Below, piece after piece: positions 9,370 to 20,363 of a DNA stretch of 64,000 bases. Each line of letters begins with the position of its first letter. The stretch's first letter is position 1. Both the position numbers and the translations under genes were made by a program. Source of the stretch: Pseudoxanthomonas suwonensis (GTDB lineage: Bacteria > Pseudomonadota > Gammaproteobacteria > Xanthomonadales > Xanthomonadaceae); the NCBI RefSeq assembly GCF_000972865.1, contig NZ_CP011144.1:2728001-2792000 (forward strand), given 5' to 3'. The notes beneath the pieces were generated by a model that was not told where the DNA came from, made no database searches, and worked only from the letters and a program-made list of their open reading frames with translations.

Positions 9370-9413
9370 GTTCCGGCAAAGGCGCCCGCACTGCGTGCGG
9401 GCGCGCCGGAACG

Positions 9414-11078
<1,665 letters not shown>

Positions 11079-11263
11079 GGGACTTTCGACTCCGCGGACG
11101 GACAGCGGCGGCCTGCCGGGCAGGGGCCGCGCTAAGGGGATGTTTGGGGGGTGCCCGTGGGGGTGATCGGGACCGGCCGATTATCCCGGATATGGGGGCG
11201 GGGCGCCAAATCACCAGTCCGGCGCGACCGGCCGGCGGCCGGGCCTGGCGGGGGCGGACGGGC

Positions 11264-11269
11264 TACAAT
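11264..11269 (+). promoter_or_regulatory. Possible -10 box of the glyA promoter
   Basis: GGGCTACAATCG places a TACAAT hexamer about 33 bases before the glyA ATG in otherwise very GC-rich DNA. A -35 with good match is not evident, so the call is tentative. The rest of the ettA-glyA gap shows nothing else I can support. Confidence 0.35.
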
Positions 11270-11301
11270 CGACGGCCCCCGTCCCCTTTCCCGGAGCCCC
11301 G

Positions 11302-12555
11302 ATGTTCCCGCGCGACGCCCGTATCGAAGGTTACGATCCTGAACTGGCCCAGGCCATCGCCGACGAGGCCCGCCGCCAGGAGGACCACGTCGAGCTGATC
11401 GCCAGCGAGAACTACGCCAGCCCGCGCGTGCTGGAGGCCCAGGGCAGCGTGCTGACCAACAAGTACGCCGAAGGCTACCCGCACAAGCGCTACTACGGCG
11501 GCTGCGAGTACGTGGACATCGCCGAGCAGCTGGCGATCGACCGGGTCAAGCAACTGTTCGGCGCCGATTACGCCAACGTGCAGCCGCACTCCGGCTCGCA
11601 GGCCAACCAGGCCGTGTACTTCGCCCTGCTGCAGCCGGGCGACACCATCCTGGGCATGTCGCTGGCCCACGGCGGCCACCTGACCCACGGCGCCAAGGTC
11701 AACGCCTCCGGCAAGCTGTTCAACGCGGTCCAGTACGGCGTGAACGACCAGGGCCTGATCGACTACGACGAGGTCGAGCGCCTGGCGGTCGAGCACAAGC
11801 CGAAGATGGTCGTGGCCGGTTTCTCGGCCTACTCCCAGCAGATCGACTGGGCGCGCTTCCGCGCCATCGCCGACAAGGTCGGTGCGATCTTCTTCGTGGA
11901 CATGGCCCACGTCGCCGGCCTCGTGGCCGCCGGCGTCTACCCGAACCCGCTGCCGCACGCGCACGTGGTCACCTCGACCACCCACAAGACCCTGCGCGGC
12001 CCGCGCGGCGGCATCATCCTGGCCCAGGGCGCCGGCGAGGACCTGGTCAAGAAGCTGCAGTCGATCGTGTTCCCCGGCATCCAGGGTGGCCCGCTGATGC
12101 ACGTGATCGCGGCCAAGGCGGTGGCGTTCAAGGAAGCACTGGAGCCGGAGTTCAAGGCCTACCAGCAGCAGGTGGTGAAGAACGCCCAGGCGATGGCCGA
12201 CACCCTGATCGCGCGCGGCTACAAGATCGTCTCCGGCGGCACCCAGAACCACCTGATGCTGGTGGACATGATCGGCAAGGACGTGTCCGGCAAGGATGCG
12301 GAGGCCGCGCTGGGCAAGGCCCATATCACCGTCAACAAGAACTCGGTGCCCAACGATCCGCGCTCGCCGTTCGTGACCTCGGGCCTGCGCCTGGGCACCC
12401 CGGCGGTGACCACCCGCGGCTACACCGAACAGGACTGCGTGGACCTCGCCAACTGGATCGCCGACGTGCTCGACGCGCCGGGCGACGAGTCCGTGATCGC
12501 CGCGGTGCGCGGGAAGGTCACCGCGCAGTGCGGGAAGTATCCGGTCTACGGCTGA
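11302..12555 (+). CDS. glyA: Serine hydroxymethyltransferase
   Basis: PLP enzyme interconverting serine and glycine with tetrahydrofolate, the main cytoplasmic source of one-carbon units. The 417-residue length matches E. coli GlyA. The PLP lysine is in [13 protein letters not shown] and falls at K229, identical to the E. coli numbering. [25 protein letters not shown] and the VDMAHVAGL segment are all canonical. CGGAG lies shortly before the ATG. nrdR follows 21 bases later, and the run glyA-nrdR-GNAT-ribD looks like one operon, a conserved order in xanthomonads. Confidence 0.98.
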   Translation: MFPRDARIEGYDPELAQAIADEARRQEDHVELIASENYASPRVLEAQGSVLTNKYAEGYPHKRYYGGCEYVDIAEQLAIDRVKQLFGADYANVQPHSGSQANQAVYFALLQPGDTILGMSLAHGGHLTHGAKVNASGKLFNAVQYGVNDQGLIDYDEVERLAVEHKPKMVVAGFSAYSQQIDWARFRAIADKVGAIFFVDMAHVAGLVAAGVYPNPLPHAHVVTSTTHKTLRGPRGGIILAQGAGEDLVKKLQSIVFPGIQGGPLMHVIAAKAVAFKEALEPEFKAYQQQVVKNAQAMADTLIARGYKIVSGGTQNHLMLVDMIGKDVSGKDAEAALGKAHITVNKNSVPNDPRSPFVTSGLRLGTPAVTTRGYTEQDCVDLANWIADVLDAPGDESVIAAVRGKVTAQCGKYPVYG

Positions 12556-12576
12556 CCGGCGAACCGGGGGCGACGC

Positions 12577-13116
12577 ATGCACTGCCCGTACTGCCAGCAC
12601 ACCGACACCCGCGTGATCGACTCGCGCGTGTCCGAGGACGGCGCCACCATCCGGCGCCGGCGCGAGTGCGAGGCCTGCGGCGAGCGTTTCAGCACCCTGG
12701 AGACGGTGGAGCTGAAGCTGCCGGCGATCATCAAGAGCGATGGCCGCCGCGAGCAGTTCGACGCCAAGAAGCTGCGCCTGGGCTTCGACCGCGCGCTGCA
12801 GAAGCGGCCGGTGTCCGAGGAGCAGATCGAGGCGGCGGTGCGCGCGGTGGTGCACGGCGTGCGCATGAGCGGCGAGCGCGAGTTGCCGTCGCGGCGGATC
12901 GGCGAATTCGTGATGGACGAGCTGCGCAAGCTCGACCACGTCGGCTACGTGCGCTTCGCCTCGGTCTACCGCAGCTTCGAGGACGTGGCCGACTTCCGCG
13001 AGGAGATCGAGAAGCTCGAGCGCGAGATGCCGCCGGCCAGCGGCCAGCTGCCGCTGCTGCAGGGCGCCGAGGTCGTTCCCATCGACAAGCACGCCGACCG
13101 GCAGAAGAAACGCTGA
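12577..13116 (+). CDS. nrdR: Transcriptional repressor NrdR
   Basis: Nucleotide-sensing repressor of ribonucleotide reductase genes that binds NrdR boxes. The product is 179 residues. It has an N-terminal zinc ribbon (C3-P-Y-C6 and C31-E-A-C34) followed by an ATP-cone domain from about residue 49 ([19 protein letters not shown]). The C-terminal tail is rich in charged residues. It sits 21 bases after glyA and 8 bases before the acetyltransferase gene, and location next to ribD is common across proteobacteria. No NrdR box was noticed within the window. Confidence 0.97.
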   Translation: MHCPYCQHTDTRVIDSRVSEDGATIRRRRECEACGERFSTLETVELKLPAIIKSDGRREQFDAKKLRLGFDRALQKRPVSEEQIEAAVRAVVHGVRMSGERELPSRRIGEFVMDELRKLDHVGYVRFASVYRSFEDVADFREEIEKLEREMPPASGQLPLLQGAEVVPIDKHADRQKKR

Positions 13117-13124
13117 GCGCGGCC

Positions 13125-13601
13125 ATGCGCATCGCCTGGCTGCGCGACCATCCCTGGCACGTGGACGCGCTGGCCGCCGCCCACGTCGAGGCCTTCGGCG
13201 CGCTGATCCCGGACTGGACCGTGCAACAGGCGGTGCAGGAACTGCGCTCGCATACCCGGGCCCGGGCGATCCCGACCACCCTGCTGGCGCTGGACGAGGC
13301 CGGCGACTGGCTCGGTTCGGTCAGCCTGCTGCAGGAGGACCACCAGCGCATCCGCCAGTACTCGCCCTGGCTGGCCAGCCTGTACGTGCGTCCGCAGGCG
13401 CGCGGCCGCGGCGTCGGCGCGGCGCTGGTGGCGCGCTGCGTGGCCGAGGCCGCCGCGCTCGGCGTGCGCCGCCTGCACCTGTATTGCACCGCCGCGCTGG
13501 CCGGCTACTACGCCGTACTGGGGTGGCGCGAGCATGCACAGGTCGCGCTCGGCCCGCTGCAGGTGCAGGTCATGGCGATCGAATGCGCGGAAACGGTGTG
13601 A
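13125..13601 (+). CDS. GNAT family N-acetyltransferase
   Basis: 158-residue acetyl-CoA-dependent acetyltransferase of unknown substrate. The ATG at 13125 lies 8 bases after nrdR. The acetyl-CoA-binding motif A is visible as YVRPQARGRGVGAALVARCV (about residues 85-104), and the late GYYAVLGW segment is the usual motif B. No additional domain or signal peptide is present. It sits between nrdR and ribD in the same direction, so it is probably in the same operon, but the context does not identify its substrate. Confidence 0.88.
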   Translation: MRIAWLRDHPWHVDALAAAHVEAFGALIPDWTVQQAVQELRSHTRARAIPTTLLALDEAGDWLGSVSLLQEDHQRIRQYSPWLASLYVRPQARGRGVGAALVARCVAEAAALGVRRLHLYCTAALAGYYAVLGWREHAQVALGPLQVQVMAIECAETV

Positions 13602-13662
13602 TGAACGGGTCGGATGCACGGGTGGCCGCATGGTCGGCGGTCGGCCGCATGGGACGGTTGCC

Positions 13663-14754
13663 GTGAGCGGCTTCGACCGTTTCGAGCACGAGGCGATGGC
13701 GCATGCGTTGCGCCTGGCCGAGCGCGGCCTGTACACGGCGCGGCCCAACCCGATGGTGGGCTGCGTGATCGTGCGCGATGGCGAGGTGGTGGGCGAGGGT
13801 TGGCACCCGCGCACCGGCGAGCCGCACGCGGAGGTGTTCGCGCTGCGCCAGGCAGGGGAGCGCGCGCGCGGCGCCACCGCCTACGTGACCCTGGAGCCGT
13901 GCGCGCACCACGGGCGCACGCCACCCTGCGCCGACGCGCTGGTCGAGGCCGGAGTGGCGCGGGTGGTGGCGGCGATGCGCGACCCGTTCCCGCGGGTGGA
14001 CGGCGCCGGTTTCGCCCGTCTGCAGGCGGCCGGAATCGCGGTCGCCTCGGGACTGCTGGAAGGGCAGGCGCGCGAGCTCAACCGCGGCTTCCTGTCGCGG
14101 ATCGAGCGCGGACGGCCATGGCTGCGGGTCAAGCTGGCCGCCAGCCTGGACGGGCGCACGGCGATGGCCAGCGGCGAATCGAAGTGGATCACCGGCGAGG
14201 CCGCTCGCGCCGACGTGCAGCGCTGGCGCGCGCGCAGCGCGGCGATCCTCACCGGTGCCGACACGGTACTGGCCGACGACCCGGCGCTGACCGTACGCCT
14301 GGGCGACGAGACCGCATTCGTGCCGCCGCTGCGGGTGGTGGTCGACACGCGGCTGCGCAGCCTGGAGCGCGGCCGGGTGCGCGACGGCGCGGCGCCGACC
14401 CTGTACCTGCACGCGCCCGACGCGGTGCCGCCGGCGGGCCTGGCGGCGGAGTTCGCCGCAGTGCCGCTGCGCGACGGCCGCGTCGACCTCGACGCCGCGC
14501 TGCGGCTGCTCGGCGAGCGTGGCCTCAACGAGGTCCAGGTCGAGGCCGGCCCGGCGCTGTGCGGCGCGCTGCTGCGCGCCGGCCTGGTCGACGAGCTGCT
14601 GCTGTACCAGGCGCCGCTGTTGCTGGGCGACGCCGCGCGCCCGCTGTTCGCGGGCCTGGGGATCGCGGCGATGGCCGAGCGCAGATCGCTGCGGCTGGTC
14701 GAGGAAGCCCGGCTCGGCGAAGACCTGCGCCTCCTGCTGCGCCCGCTTCCGTAG
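13663..14754 (+). CDS. ribD: Bifunctional riboflavin deaminase/reductase RibD
   Basis: Catalyses the second and third steps of riboflavin synthesis: deamination of the GTP-derived pyrimidine and reduction of its ribosyl side chain. From the GTG at 13663 the product has 363 residues, the normal length. The deaminase zinc site is complete: PHAE (H55, E57) and EPCAHHGRTPPC (C80, C89). The reductase domain begins near WLRVKLAASLDGRTAM and includes WITGEAARADVQRWRARS. An ATG at 13696 is the alternative start. The TAG stop is followed by a REP array and then the FMN riboswitch, so ribD lies upstream of the switch and escapes its direct control. Confidence 0.95.
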   Translation: MSGFDRFEHEAMAHALRLAERGLYTARPNPMVGCVIVRDGEVVGEGWHPRTGEPHAEVFALRQAGERARGATAYVTLEPCAHHGRTPPCADALVEAGVARVVAAMRDPFPRVDGAGFARLQAAGIAVASGLLEGQARELNRGFLSRIERGRPWLRVKLAASLDGRTAMASGESKWITGEAARADVQRWRARSAAILTGADTVLADDPALTVRLGDETAFVPPLRVVVDTRLRSLERGRVRDGAAPTLYLHAPDAVPPAGLAAEFAAVPLRDGRVDLDAALRLLGERGLNEVQVEAGPALCGALLRAGLVDELLLYQAPLLLGDAARPLFAGLGIAAMAERRSLRLVEEARLGEDLRLLLRPLP

Positions 14755-14786
14755 GCCCGCCTTGCAGGCAGCGCCGCGCTTTTCCC

Positions 14787-15237
14787 TGCAGGAGCCGGGT
14801 TCAGCCGGCGACACGGGCGTCGGGACCACGAAGGCGTCGCCTGTGCCGGCGGCGTCGGGTCGCCGGCAAGCCCGGCTCCTGCAACCGCCGCGGCGCAACC
14901 GCTCTTCTGTAGGAGCGGGCATGACCGCGACACGGGCGTCGGGGCGTGAGGGCGTCGCCTGTGCCGGAGGTGTCGGGTCGCGGGCAAGCCCGGCTCCTAC
15001 AACCACGATGGCTTTGCTGTAGGAGCCCAGCTTGCTGGCGACCCGGGCGTCGGGATCATGAGGACGTCGCCTGTACCCACGGCGTCGGGTCGCCGGCTGA
15101 ACCCGGCTCCTACAACGGCAGCGCCGCGCGCTCTTCTGTAGGAGCGGGCATGACCGCGACACGGGCGTCGGGGTCGCGAGGGCGTCGCCTGTGCCGACGG
15201 CATGGCGCCCCGGCCGACCCCCCGGCTCCTGCCAGGA
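14787..15237 (+). repeat. Array of four GTAG-type REP elements
   Basis: Four ~100-bp elements at about 14787-14883, 14908-15001, 15018-15114 and 15137-15233, each with ends T(G)(T/C)AGGAGC and GCTCCT(A/G)CA and an inner (G)GCGAC...GTCGCC core. Terminal hairpin types differ: CCGGGTTCAGCCGG, CGGGCATGACCGCG, CCAGCTTGCTGG. This array fills the gap between ribD and the FMN riboswitch; no gene is supportable in it. Confidence 0.9.
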
Positions 15238-15343
15238 AAAACGCAGCGTTCCGATGCCGGCTGCCCGCGTGCCGGCAGCCGGTTCCCCCGGCTGGGGTAG
15301 AATGCCCGCGCCGGTCCGCCGGCACCCAAATCAGAAACGAACG

Positions 15344-15535
15344 TCTTCAGGGCGGGGTGGAATTCCCCACCGGCGGTAGGCGCTATTCCCCACAGGGGAC
15401 GGCGCGAGCCCGCGAGCGCTCCCGGCCACGCGATCCGTCGCGGCCGCCGGGAGGTCAGCAGATCCGGTCCAATGCCGGAGCCGACGGTTGAGGCGTGGCC
15501 CAGGCCGCGCCCTAGAGTCCGGATGAAAGAAGACG
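15344..15535 (+). promoter_or_regulatory. FMN riboswitch (RFN element)
   Basis: The conserved RFN landmarks are all visible: start TCTTCAGGGCGGGGTG, GGAATTCCCCACCGGCGGTA, a variable helix, GGTCAGCAGATCCGG, AATGCCGGAGCCGACGGTT, and the closing AGAGTCCGGATGAAAGAAGA. It lies 170 bases before ribE and should lower expression of ribE-ribBA-ribH when FMN is abundant. Downstream, GCCCGGC/GCCGGGC at 15541-15558 and a GC-rich stretch before TTTTT at 15581 may form the expression platform. Confidence 0.95.
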
Positions 15536-15705
15536 CAGCCGCCCGGCCCGTGCCGGGCGTTGCCCGCGCGCCCCGGGACGTTTTTCGCAGCCATTCCGCG
15601 GAAAACGCATATGCCGTCCGATATCCAAGTCCTGTTCCTCCACGCCGCGGCCATCGCGAGGGTCACGCATACGCCGCGTCCCGCCCCCGCAGGGGAGGCG
15701 CGCTG

Positions 15706-16320
15706 ATGTTCACCGGGATCATCGAGGGCGTCGGCCGCCTGGCCGCGCGCGAGCCGCAGGGCGGCGACGTGCGCTTCACCTTCGCCGCCGGCACGCTGCC
15801 CTTCGAGGACGTGCGCCTGGGCGAGAGCATCGCGGTCAACGGCGTGTGCCTGACCGTGGTCGCCTTCGACGCCGCGTCCTTCCAGGCCGATGCCTCCAAC
15901 GAAACCCTGGCGTTGACCACGCTCGGTGCGCTGCCGGTCGGCGCGGCACTGAACCTGGAGCGGGCGATGCGGCCGTCCGATCGCCTCGGCGGGCACCTGG
16001 TCAGCGGCCACGTCGACGGCATCGGCCGGGTGCTGTCGGTCCACGACGATGCGCGCGCGCAGCGCTGGCGCTTCGCCGCACCGGCCCCGCTGCTGAAGTA
16101 CATCGCGAAGAAGGGCTCGATCTGCGTGGACGGCGTCAGCCTCACCGTCAACGAAGTCGATGCGGAAGGCTTCGAGGTCGCATTGATCCCGCACACCGTG
16201 GCCCACACCCGCTTCGCCGAAACCGCGGTGGGCGAGGCGGTGAACCTGGAGATCGACCTGGTCGCCCGCTACGTCGAGCGCCTGCTGGGCGCGCGCGGCG
16301 GCGAAGGAGCCGGCGCATGA
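15706..16320 (+). CDS. ribE: Riboflavin synthase, alpha subunit
   Basis: Dismutates two 6,7-dimethyl-8-ribityllumazine molecules into riboflavin and a pyrimidine. The 204-residue length and the start MFTGIIEGVGRL are canonical. Two lumazine-binding repeats are visible: residues ~1-95 (ESIAVNGVCLTV) and ~98-195 (KGSICVDGVSLTVNEV). GGGGAGG precedes the ATG. The TGA overlaps the next ATG by four bases (ATGA). The gene is first in the riboswitch-controlled unit. The symbol is ribE in most proteobacteria and ribC in some nomenclature. Confidence 0.96.
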   Translation: MFTGIIEGVGRLAAREPQGGDVRFTFAAGTLPFEDVRLGESIAVNGVCLTVVAFDAASFQADASNETLALTTLGALPVGAALNLERAMRPSDRLGGHLVSGHVDGIGRVLSVHDDARAQRWRFAAPAPLLKYIAKKGSICVDGVSLTVNEVDAEGFEVALIPHTVAHTRFAETAVGEAVNLEIDLVARYVERLLGARGGEGAGA

Positions 16321-17420
16321 ACTTCGCCCCCGTCCCCGAGCTGCTGGAGGAGATCCGCGCCGGCCGCATGGTCGTGATCGTCGACGACGAGGACCGCGAG
16401 AACGAGGGCGACCTGATCATGGCCGCCGAGCTGGTGCGGCCGGCCGACATCAACTTCATGGTCACCCACGCCCGCGGCCTGGTGTGCCTGTCGCTGACCC
16501 GCGAGCGCTGCGCGCAACTGGGCCTGGCGCCCATGGTGCAGACCAACACCGCCCAGTTCCAGACCAACTTCACCGTCAGCATCGAGGCGGCCGAGGGCGT
16601 GACCACCGGCATCTCCGCCTACGACCGCGCCCACACCATCCGCACCGCGGTGCGCCCGGACGCCAAGCCGGCCGACCTGAGCCAGCCCGGGCACATCTTC
16701 CCGCTCACCGCCCAGCCCGGCGGCGTGCTGACCCGCGCCGGCCACACCGAGGCGGCCAGCGACCTGCCGATGCTGGCCGGGCTGGAGCCGGCCGGCGTGC
16801 TGGTGGAGGTGATGAACGCCGACGGCAGCATGGCCCGGCGCCCGGAACTGGAGATGTTCGCGCGCGAGCACGGGCTGAAGATGGGCTCGATCGCCGACCT
16901 GATCGCCTGGCGACTGGCGACCGAGCACACCGTCGAGCGCATCGACGAGCGCGACATCGATACCGAGTTCGGTCCATTCCGGTTGCTGACCTACCGCGAC
17001 CGCATCGCCCACGAACTGCACTTCGCCCTGGTCCGCGGCACGCCCGACAAGGCCACCCCGACCCTGGTCCGGGTCCAGGTGGAGAACCCGCTGAGCGACC
17101 TGCTGCACTGGCGCCGCGACGACTTCGGCGTGGCCGCCACCGACGCCCTGCGCGCGATCGCCGCCGAAGGGCAGGGAGTGATGGTGGTCCTGTCCGAGCC
17201 GCGCAACGCCGAAGCGTTGCTGGCGCGGCTGCGCAAGCAGCCGGAAGTGAAGGCCAACACCAAGGACGTGGGCCAGTGGCGGCGCAACGGTGCCGGCGCG
17301 CAGATCCTGGCCGACCTGGGCCTGGGCCGGTTGCGCGTGCTGGGCACCCCGCGCCGCCAGGTCGGCCTGGCCGGCTACGGCCTGGAAGTCGTCGAATACC
17401 TGTCCCCGCCGCCTTTGTAG
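16317..17420 (+). CDS. ribB: RibBA-type protein: DHBP synthase with degenerate RibA domain
   Basis: The N-terminal domain (residues ~1-205) is a 3,4-dihydroxy-2-butanone-4-phosphate synthase: DDEDRENEGD at 23-32, MAAELVRPADINFM, and PGHIFPL followed by RAGHTEAA. The C-terminal domain (~205-367) has the GTP cyclohydrolase II position but lacks its cysteine zinc ligands and the TGDxFGSxRCDC signature; the corresponding segment reads VENPLSDLLHWRRDDFG. So only RibB activity is predicted and a separate RibA must exist elsewhere. Start overlaps ribE as ATGA. The TAG stop is inside a REP element that begins TGTAGGAGC. Confidence 0.93.
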   Translation: MNFAPVPELLEEIRAGRMVVIVDDEDRENEGDLIMAAELVRPADINFMVTHARGLVCLSLTRERCAQLGLAPMVQTNTAQFQTNFTVSIEAAEGVTTGISAYDRAHTIRTAVRPDAKPADLSQPGHIFPLTAQPGGVLTRAGHTEAASDLPMLAGLEPAGVLVEVMNADGSMARRPELEMFAREHGLKMGSIADLIAWRLATEHTVERIDERDIDTEFGPFRLLTYRDRIAHELHFALVRGTPDKATPTLVRVQVENPLSDLLHWRRDDFGVAATDALRAIAAEGQGVMVVLSEPRNAEALLARLRKQPEVKANTKDVGQWRRNGAGAQILADLGLGRLRVLGTPRRQVGLAGYGLEVVEYLSPPPL

Positions 17421-17755
17421 GAGCCGGGTTCAGCCGGCGACCCGACGCCGTTGGCCCAGGCGACGCCCTCGTGGTTCCGACGCCCGTGTCGCCGGCTGAA
17501 GCCAGCTCCTACAGAAGAGCGGCAGCGCGGCTGTTGTAGGAGCCGGGTTCAGCCGGCGACCCGACGCCGTCGGCCCAGGCGACGCCCTCGTGGTTCCGAC
17601 GCCCGTGTCGCCGGCTGAAGCCAGCTCATACAGGAGAGCGGCAGCGCTGTGGCTGTTGTAGGAGCCGGGTTCAGCCGGCGACCCGACGCCGTTGGCCCAG
17701 GCGACGCCCTCGTGGTTCCGACGCCCGTGTCGCCCACTAGAAGTGGGCTCCTACA
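17416..17755 (+). repeat. Array of three GTAG-type REP elements
   Basis: Copies at 17416-17514, 17535-17632 and 17657-17755, period 119-122 bases, joined by spacers related to AGAGCGGCAGCGCGGCTGT. The first copy begins inside the ribBA-like gene and supplies its TAG stop. The left hairpin is CCGGGTTCAGCCGG in all three; the third copy has a CCCACT...AGTGGG right hairpin. The array separates ribB from ribH, and the rest of this gap is otherwise empty. Confidence 0.9.
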
Positions 17756-17850
17756 GGAACAGCCGGGTGGCCGTGGGATGTACTCACCGGCCCCCCGCCG
17801 GTCCCGCCCCCCATGCACTAAACTGTCCGACCCCCGAGGACCCACTTCCC

Positions 17851-18318
17851 ATGACCCTCTACGAAGGCGACCTGCGCGTGCCGGCCGACGCCCGCTTCGC
17901 GATCCTGGCCAGCCGCTGGAACGCGCGCATCACCGACGCCCTGGTCGCCGGCGCGCGCCGCTGCCTGGCCGAGAACGGCGTGGCCGAGGACGCGGTCGAC
18001 GTGGTCCGCCTGCCGGGCGCGTGGGAACTGCCGGTGGCCGCGCAGCGGCTGGCCAGCGGCGGCGGCCACCAGGCCCTGATCGTGCTGGGTTGCGTGGTCC
18101 GCGGCGACACCCGCCACTACGAACACGTCGCCGACCTGTGCGCAGAAGGCCTGATGCGGGTGGCGCTGGACACCGGCGTGCCGGTGCTCAACGGCGTGCT
18201 GGCGGTGGAGAAGGTCGAGGATGCCGAGGCCCGTGCCGGCGGCAGCCACGGCAACAAGGGCGAGGAGGCGGCGCTGGCCGCGCTGGAAATGGTCAACCTG
18301 CTGGAGCGCCTGCGATGA
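17851..18318 (+). CDS. ribH: 6,7-dimethyl-8-ribityllumazine synthase
   Basis: Condenses the RibD-derived pyrimidine with dihydroxybutanone phosphate to give the riboflavin precursor. The 155-residue product has the expected [28 protein letters not shown] (substrate loop) and [10 protein letters not shown] with catalytic H89 (H88 in Bacillus numbering). [16 protein letters not shown] replaces the more usual GVLTTENxxQA, still recognisable. The start follows a REP array and ACTTCCC, with a weak ribosome-binding site (CGAGGA, ten bases before). Its end overlaps nusB by four bases (ATGA). Confidence 0.96.
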   Translation: MTLYEGDLRVPADARFAILASRWNARITDALVAGARRCLAENGVAEDAVDVVRLPGAWELPVAAQRLASGGGHQALIVLGCVVRGDTRHYEHVADLCAEGLMRVALDTGVPVLNGVLAVEKVEDAEARAGGSHGNKGEEAALAALEMVNLLERLR

Positions 18319-18791
18319 GCCGTCCGCACCGTCCACGCCCGGGCGTCGATCCGGTGCTGCGCGCGCGCGCGCGCCGCCGCGCGCTGCAGGCGCTCTACGC
18401 CTGGCAGATCTCCGGCGGCAACGCGCAGCAGGTGATCGCCCAGTTCGCCCACGAGCAGGCCCACGAGGTCGCCGACCTGGAGTACTTCGAGGACCTGGTC
18501 CGCGGCGTGCTGGCCGAGCGCACCGGCTTGGACGCGGCGCTGGCGCCGCACCTGGACCGCGGCGTGGAGGAGGTCGACGCGATCGAGCGCGCGGTGCTGC
18601 GCCTGGCCGCCTACGAACTGCTGCACCGCCCCGACGTGCCGTACCGGGTGGTGCTCAACGAGGCGATCGAGATCGCCAAGCGCTTCGGTTCCGAGCACGG
18701 CCACACCTACGTCAACGGCGTGCTCGACCGCGCCAGCGGCGAGTGGCGTGCGGTCGAGGTGCAGGCGGCGCGGGGCAACGGCCGCCACTGA
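18315..18791 (+). CDS. nusB: Transcription antitermination factor NusB
   Basis: Small all-alpha RNA-binding protein that joins NusE on boxA for rRNA antitermination. The 158-residue product contains [16 protein letters not shown] near the N-terminus, [47 protein letters not shown], and [10 protein letters not shown], the classic C-terminal signature. Its ATG overlaps ribH, the usual ribH-nusB coupling. thiL follows 341 bases later. Confidence 0.97.
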   Translation: MSRPHRPRPGVDPVLRARARRRALQALYAWQISGGNAQQVIAQFAHEQAHEVADLEYFEDLVRGVLAERTGLDAALAPHLDRGVEEVDAIERAVLRLAAYELLHRPDVPYRVVLNEAIEIAKRFGSEHGHTYVNGVLDRASGEWRAVEVQAARGNGRH

Positions 18792-19132
18792 GCGTCCGCC
18801 ACCGGGGCTTGCCGCAGCCCCACGGCGGATAGCTGGGCCGCATCGACTGCACCCGGCACCCCATTCGCGAAGCAGTCGCGCGATACCGCACCCGCGCGTC
18901 GCCCGCCTGTCTCCCCACCCGTCGCCCCGGCGCACGCCGGGACCCAGTGACTCGGTCTTGCTGCAACGGCCAGCTCGGCCATGAGGCGACCATCCCGGCC
19001 CGCGGCCTGTTCCCGCCCGTCGTTCCAGCGCAGGACGGAATCCGGCGACTTCGTCCCGCCGCAGCGGGCCACCTGGCACGACCGGCTGCCCATGGATGGC
19101 GGCGCCGCAACGAATCCGGGCAAGATGCCGCC
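18792..19132. other. Gap between nusB and thiL with degenerate repeats
   Basis: No gene is supportable. A diverged GTC(A/G)TTCC-type repeat with CGGGACCCAGTGACTCGG lies at about 18921-18955, and a second relative (GTCGTTCCAGCGCAGGACGG) at about 19020-19045. These are the same family as at 9241 and 46291. No strong promoter was recognised for thiL. Confidence 0.6.
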
Positions 19133-20113
19133 ATGGCCGAATTCGACCTGATCGAACTCATCCGCAACCGCGCCGCCACCCGCAACGACGTCGTGCTGGG
19201 CATCGGCGACGATGCGGCGCTGCTGCACGTGCCCGCCGGACACGAACTGGTGGTCACCGCCGACACGCTCAACGCGGGCGTGCATTTCCCCGGCGACACC
19301 GCGCCGGCCGACGTGGGCTGGAAGGCGCTGGCGGCGAACCTGTCGGACCTGGCCTCGATGGGCGCGCGCCCGGCCTGGTGCACGCTGTCGCTTTCGCTGC
19401 CACAGGCTGATGCGGGCTGGCTGGACGGCTTCCTCGACGGATTCCTCGGGCTGGCCGAAGCGCACGGTATCGCCCTTGCCGGCGGCGACACCACGCGCGG
19501 GCCGCTGTCGGTGGCGGTGACCGCGATGGGCCTGGTGGAAACAGGCGCGGCCCTGCGCCGCGACCGCGCCCGCGTCGGCGACGACGTCTGGGTGACCGGT
19601 ACGCTGGGCGATGCCGCGGCGGCGCTGGTGCTTGGCGGGCACGTACCACCGCCTTCGGGAGCAGCGCCGCCGGCGGTCGCTGCCGCCATCGCCGCGCAGC
19701 TCGCCGATCGCCTGCGGCGGCCGACGCCGCGGGTCGAGGCCGGCCGCGCGCTGCTGGGTTTGGCCCATGCCTGCGTCGATGTATCCGACGGTCTGCTCGC
19801 CGACCTCGGCCACGTCTGCCGGCGCAGTGGCGTGGGCGCGGAGGTCGCGATCGACGCGCTGCCGGCGTCGGCCGCGCTGCGGGCCGCATTCGGCGAACAG
19901 CGCCACGCGCTGCAGGCCGCCGGCGGCGACGACTACGAACTGTGCTTCACCGCGCCGCCGATGCTGCGCGAGGCGGTGGCGCTGGCGCTGGAGCAGGCCG
20001 GCGTGGACGGCACCCGCATCGGCCGCATCGTCGCCGGCGCCGGCGTGCGTGCCGTCGATGCTCAGGGTGCGCCGTGGCAGTCGACGCACGCCGGCTACGA
20101 GCATTTCGGCTGA
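19133..20113 (+). CDS. thiL: Thiamine-monophosphate kinase
   Basis: Phosphorylates thiamine monophosphate to the active cofactor, thiamine pyrophosphate. The 326-residue product starts MAEFDLIELIRNR, carries GIGDDAALL (Mg-ATP binding), VTADTLNAGVHFP, GWKALAANLSDLASMGA and AGGDTTRGP, all ThiL signatures, and ends with the GDDYELCFTAP segment. The ribHxnusBxthiL order is common. The chosen ATG lies after a repeat-bearing gap, and no strong ribosome-binding site is apparent. Confidence 0.96.
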   Translation: MAEFDLIELIRNRAATRNDVVLGIGDDAALLHVPAGHELVVTADTLNAGVHFPGDTAPADVGWKALAANLSDLASMGARPAWCTLSLSLPQADAGWLDGFLDGFLGLAEAHGIALAGGDTTRGPLSVAVTAMGLVETGAALRRDRARVGDDVWVTGTLGDAAAALVLGGHVPPPSGAAPPAVAAAIAAQLADRLRRPTPRVEAGRALLGLAHACVDVSDGLLADLGHVCRRSGVGAEVAIDALPASAALRAAFGEQRHALQAAGGDDYELCFTAPPMLREAVALALEQAGVDGTRIGRIVAGAGVRAVDAQGAPWQSTHAGYEHFG

Positions 20114-20140
20114 TCCGAAGGCACCCGTGCGCCCGCTTTC

Positions 20141-20363
20141 CGTAGGAGCCGGGTTCAGCCGGCGACACGAGCGTCGGGACCATGAGGGCGTCGCTTGTGC
20201 CGGCGTCGTCGTGTCGCCGGCTGAACCCGGCTCCTACAAGAAGCAGCGTCGTGTCGCGCTTTCTGTAGGAGCCCACTTCAGTGGGCGACACGGGCGTCGG
20301 AATCACGAGGAGGTCGCCTGTGCCGACGGCGCTGCGTCGCGCCGGTTGAACCTGGTTCCTACA
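20141..20363 (+). repeat. Two GTAG-type REP elements
   Basis: Copies at 20141-20238 (both ends CCGGGTTCAGCCGG type) and 20264-20363 (left end CCCACTTCAGTGGG, right end degenerate). They lie between convergent thiL and the minus-strand PLP enzyme. The right-hand end of the second copy, TTCCTACA, supplies the TAG stop (20361-20359) of the PLP gene. Confidence 0.9.

Noticed and set aside
14787..15237. Open frames crossing the REP arrays
   Set aside because: Their translations repeat the same TEVGSYR/AEPGSYN/RLNPAPT-like peptides at every array, showing they are translations of the repeat.
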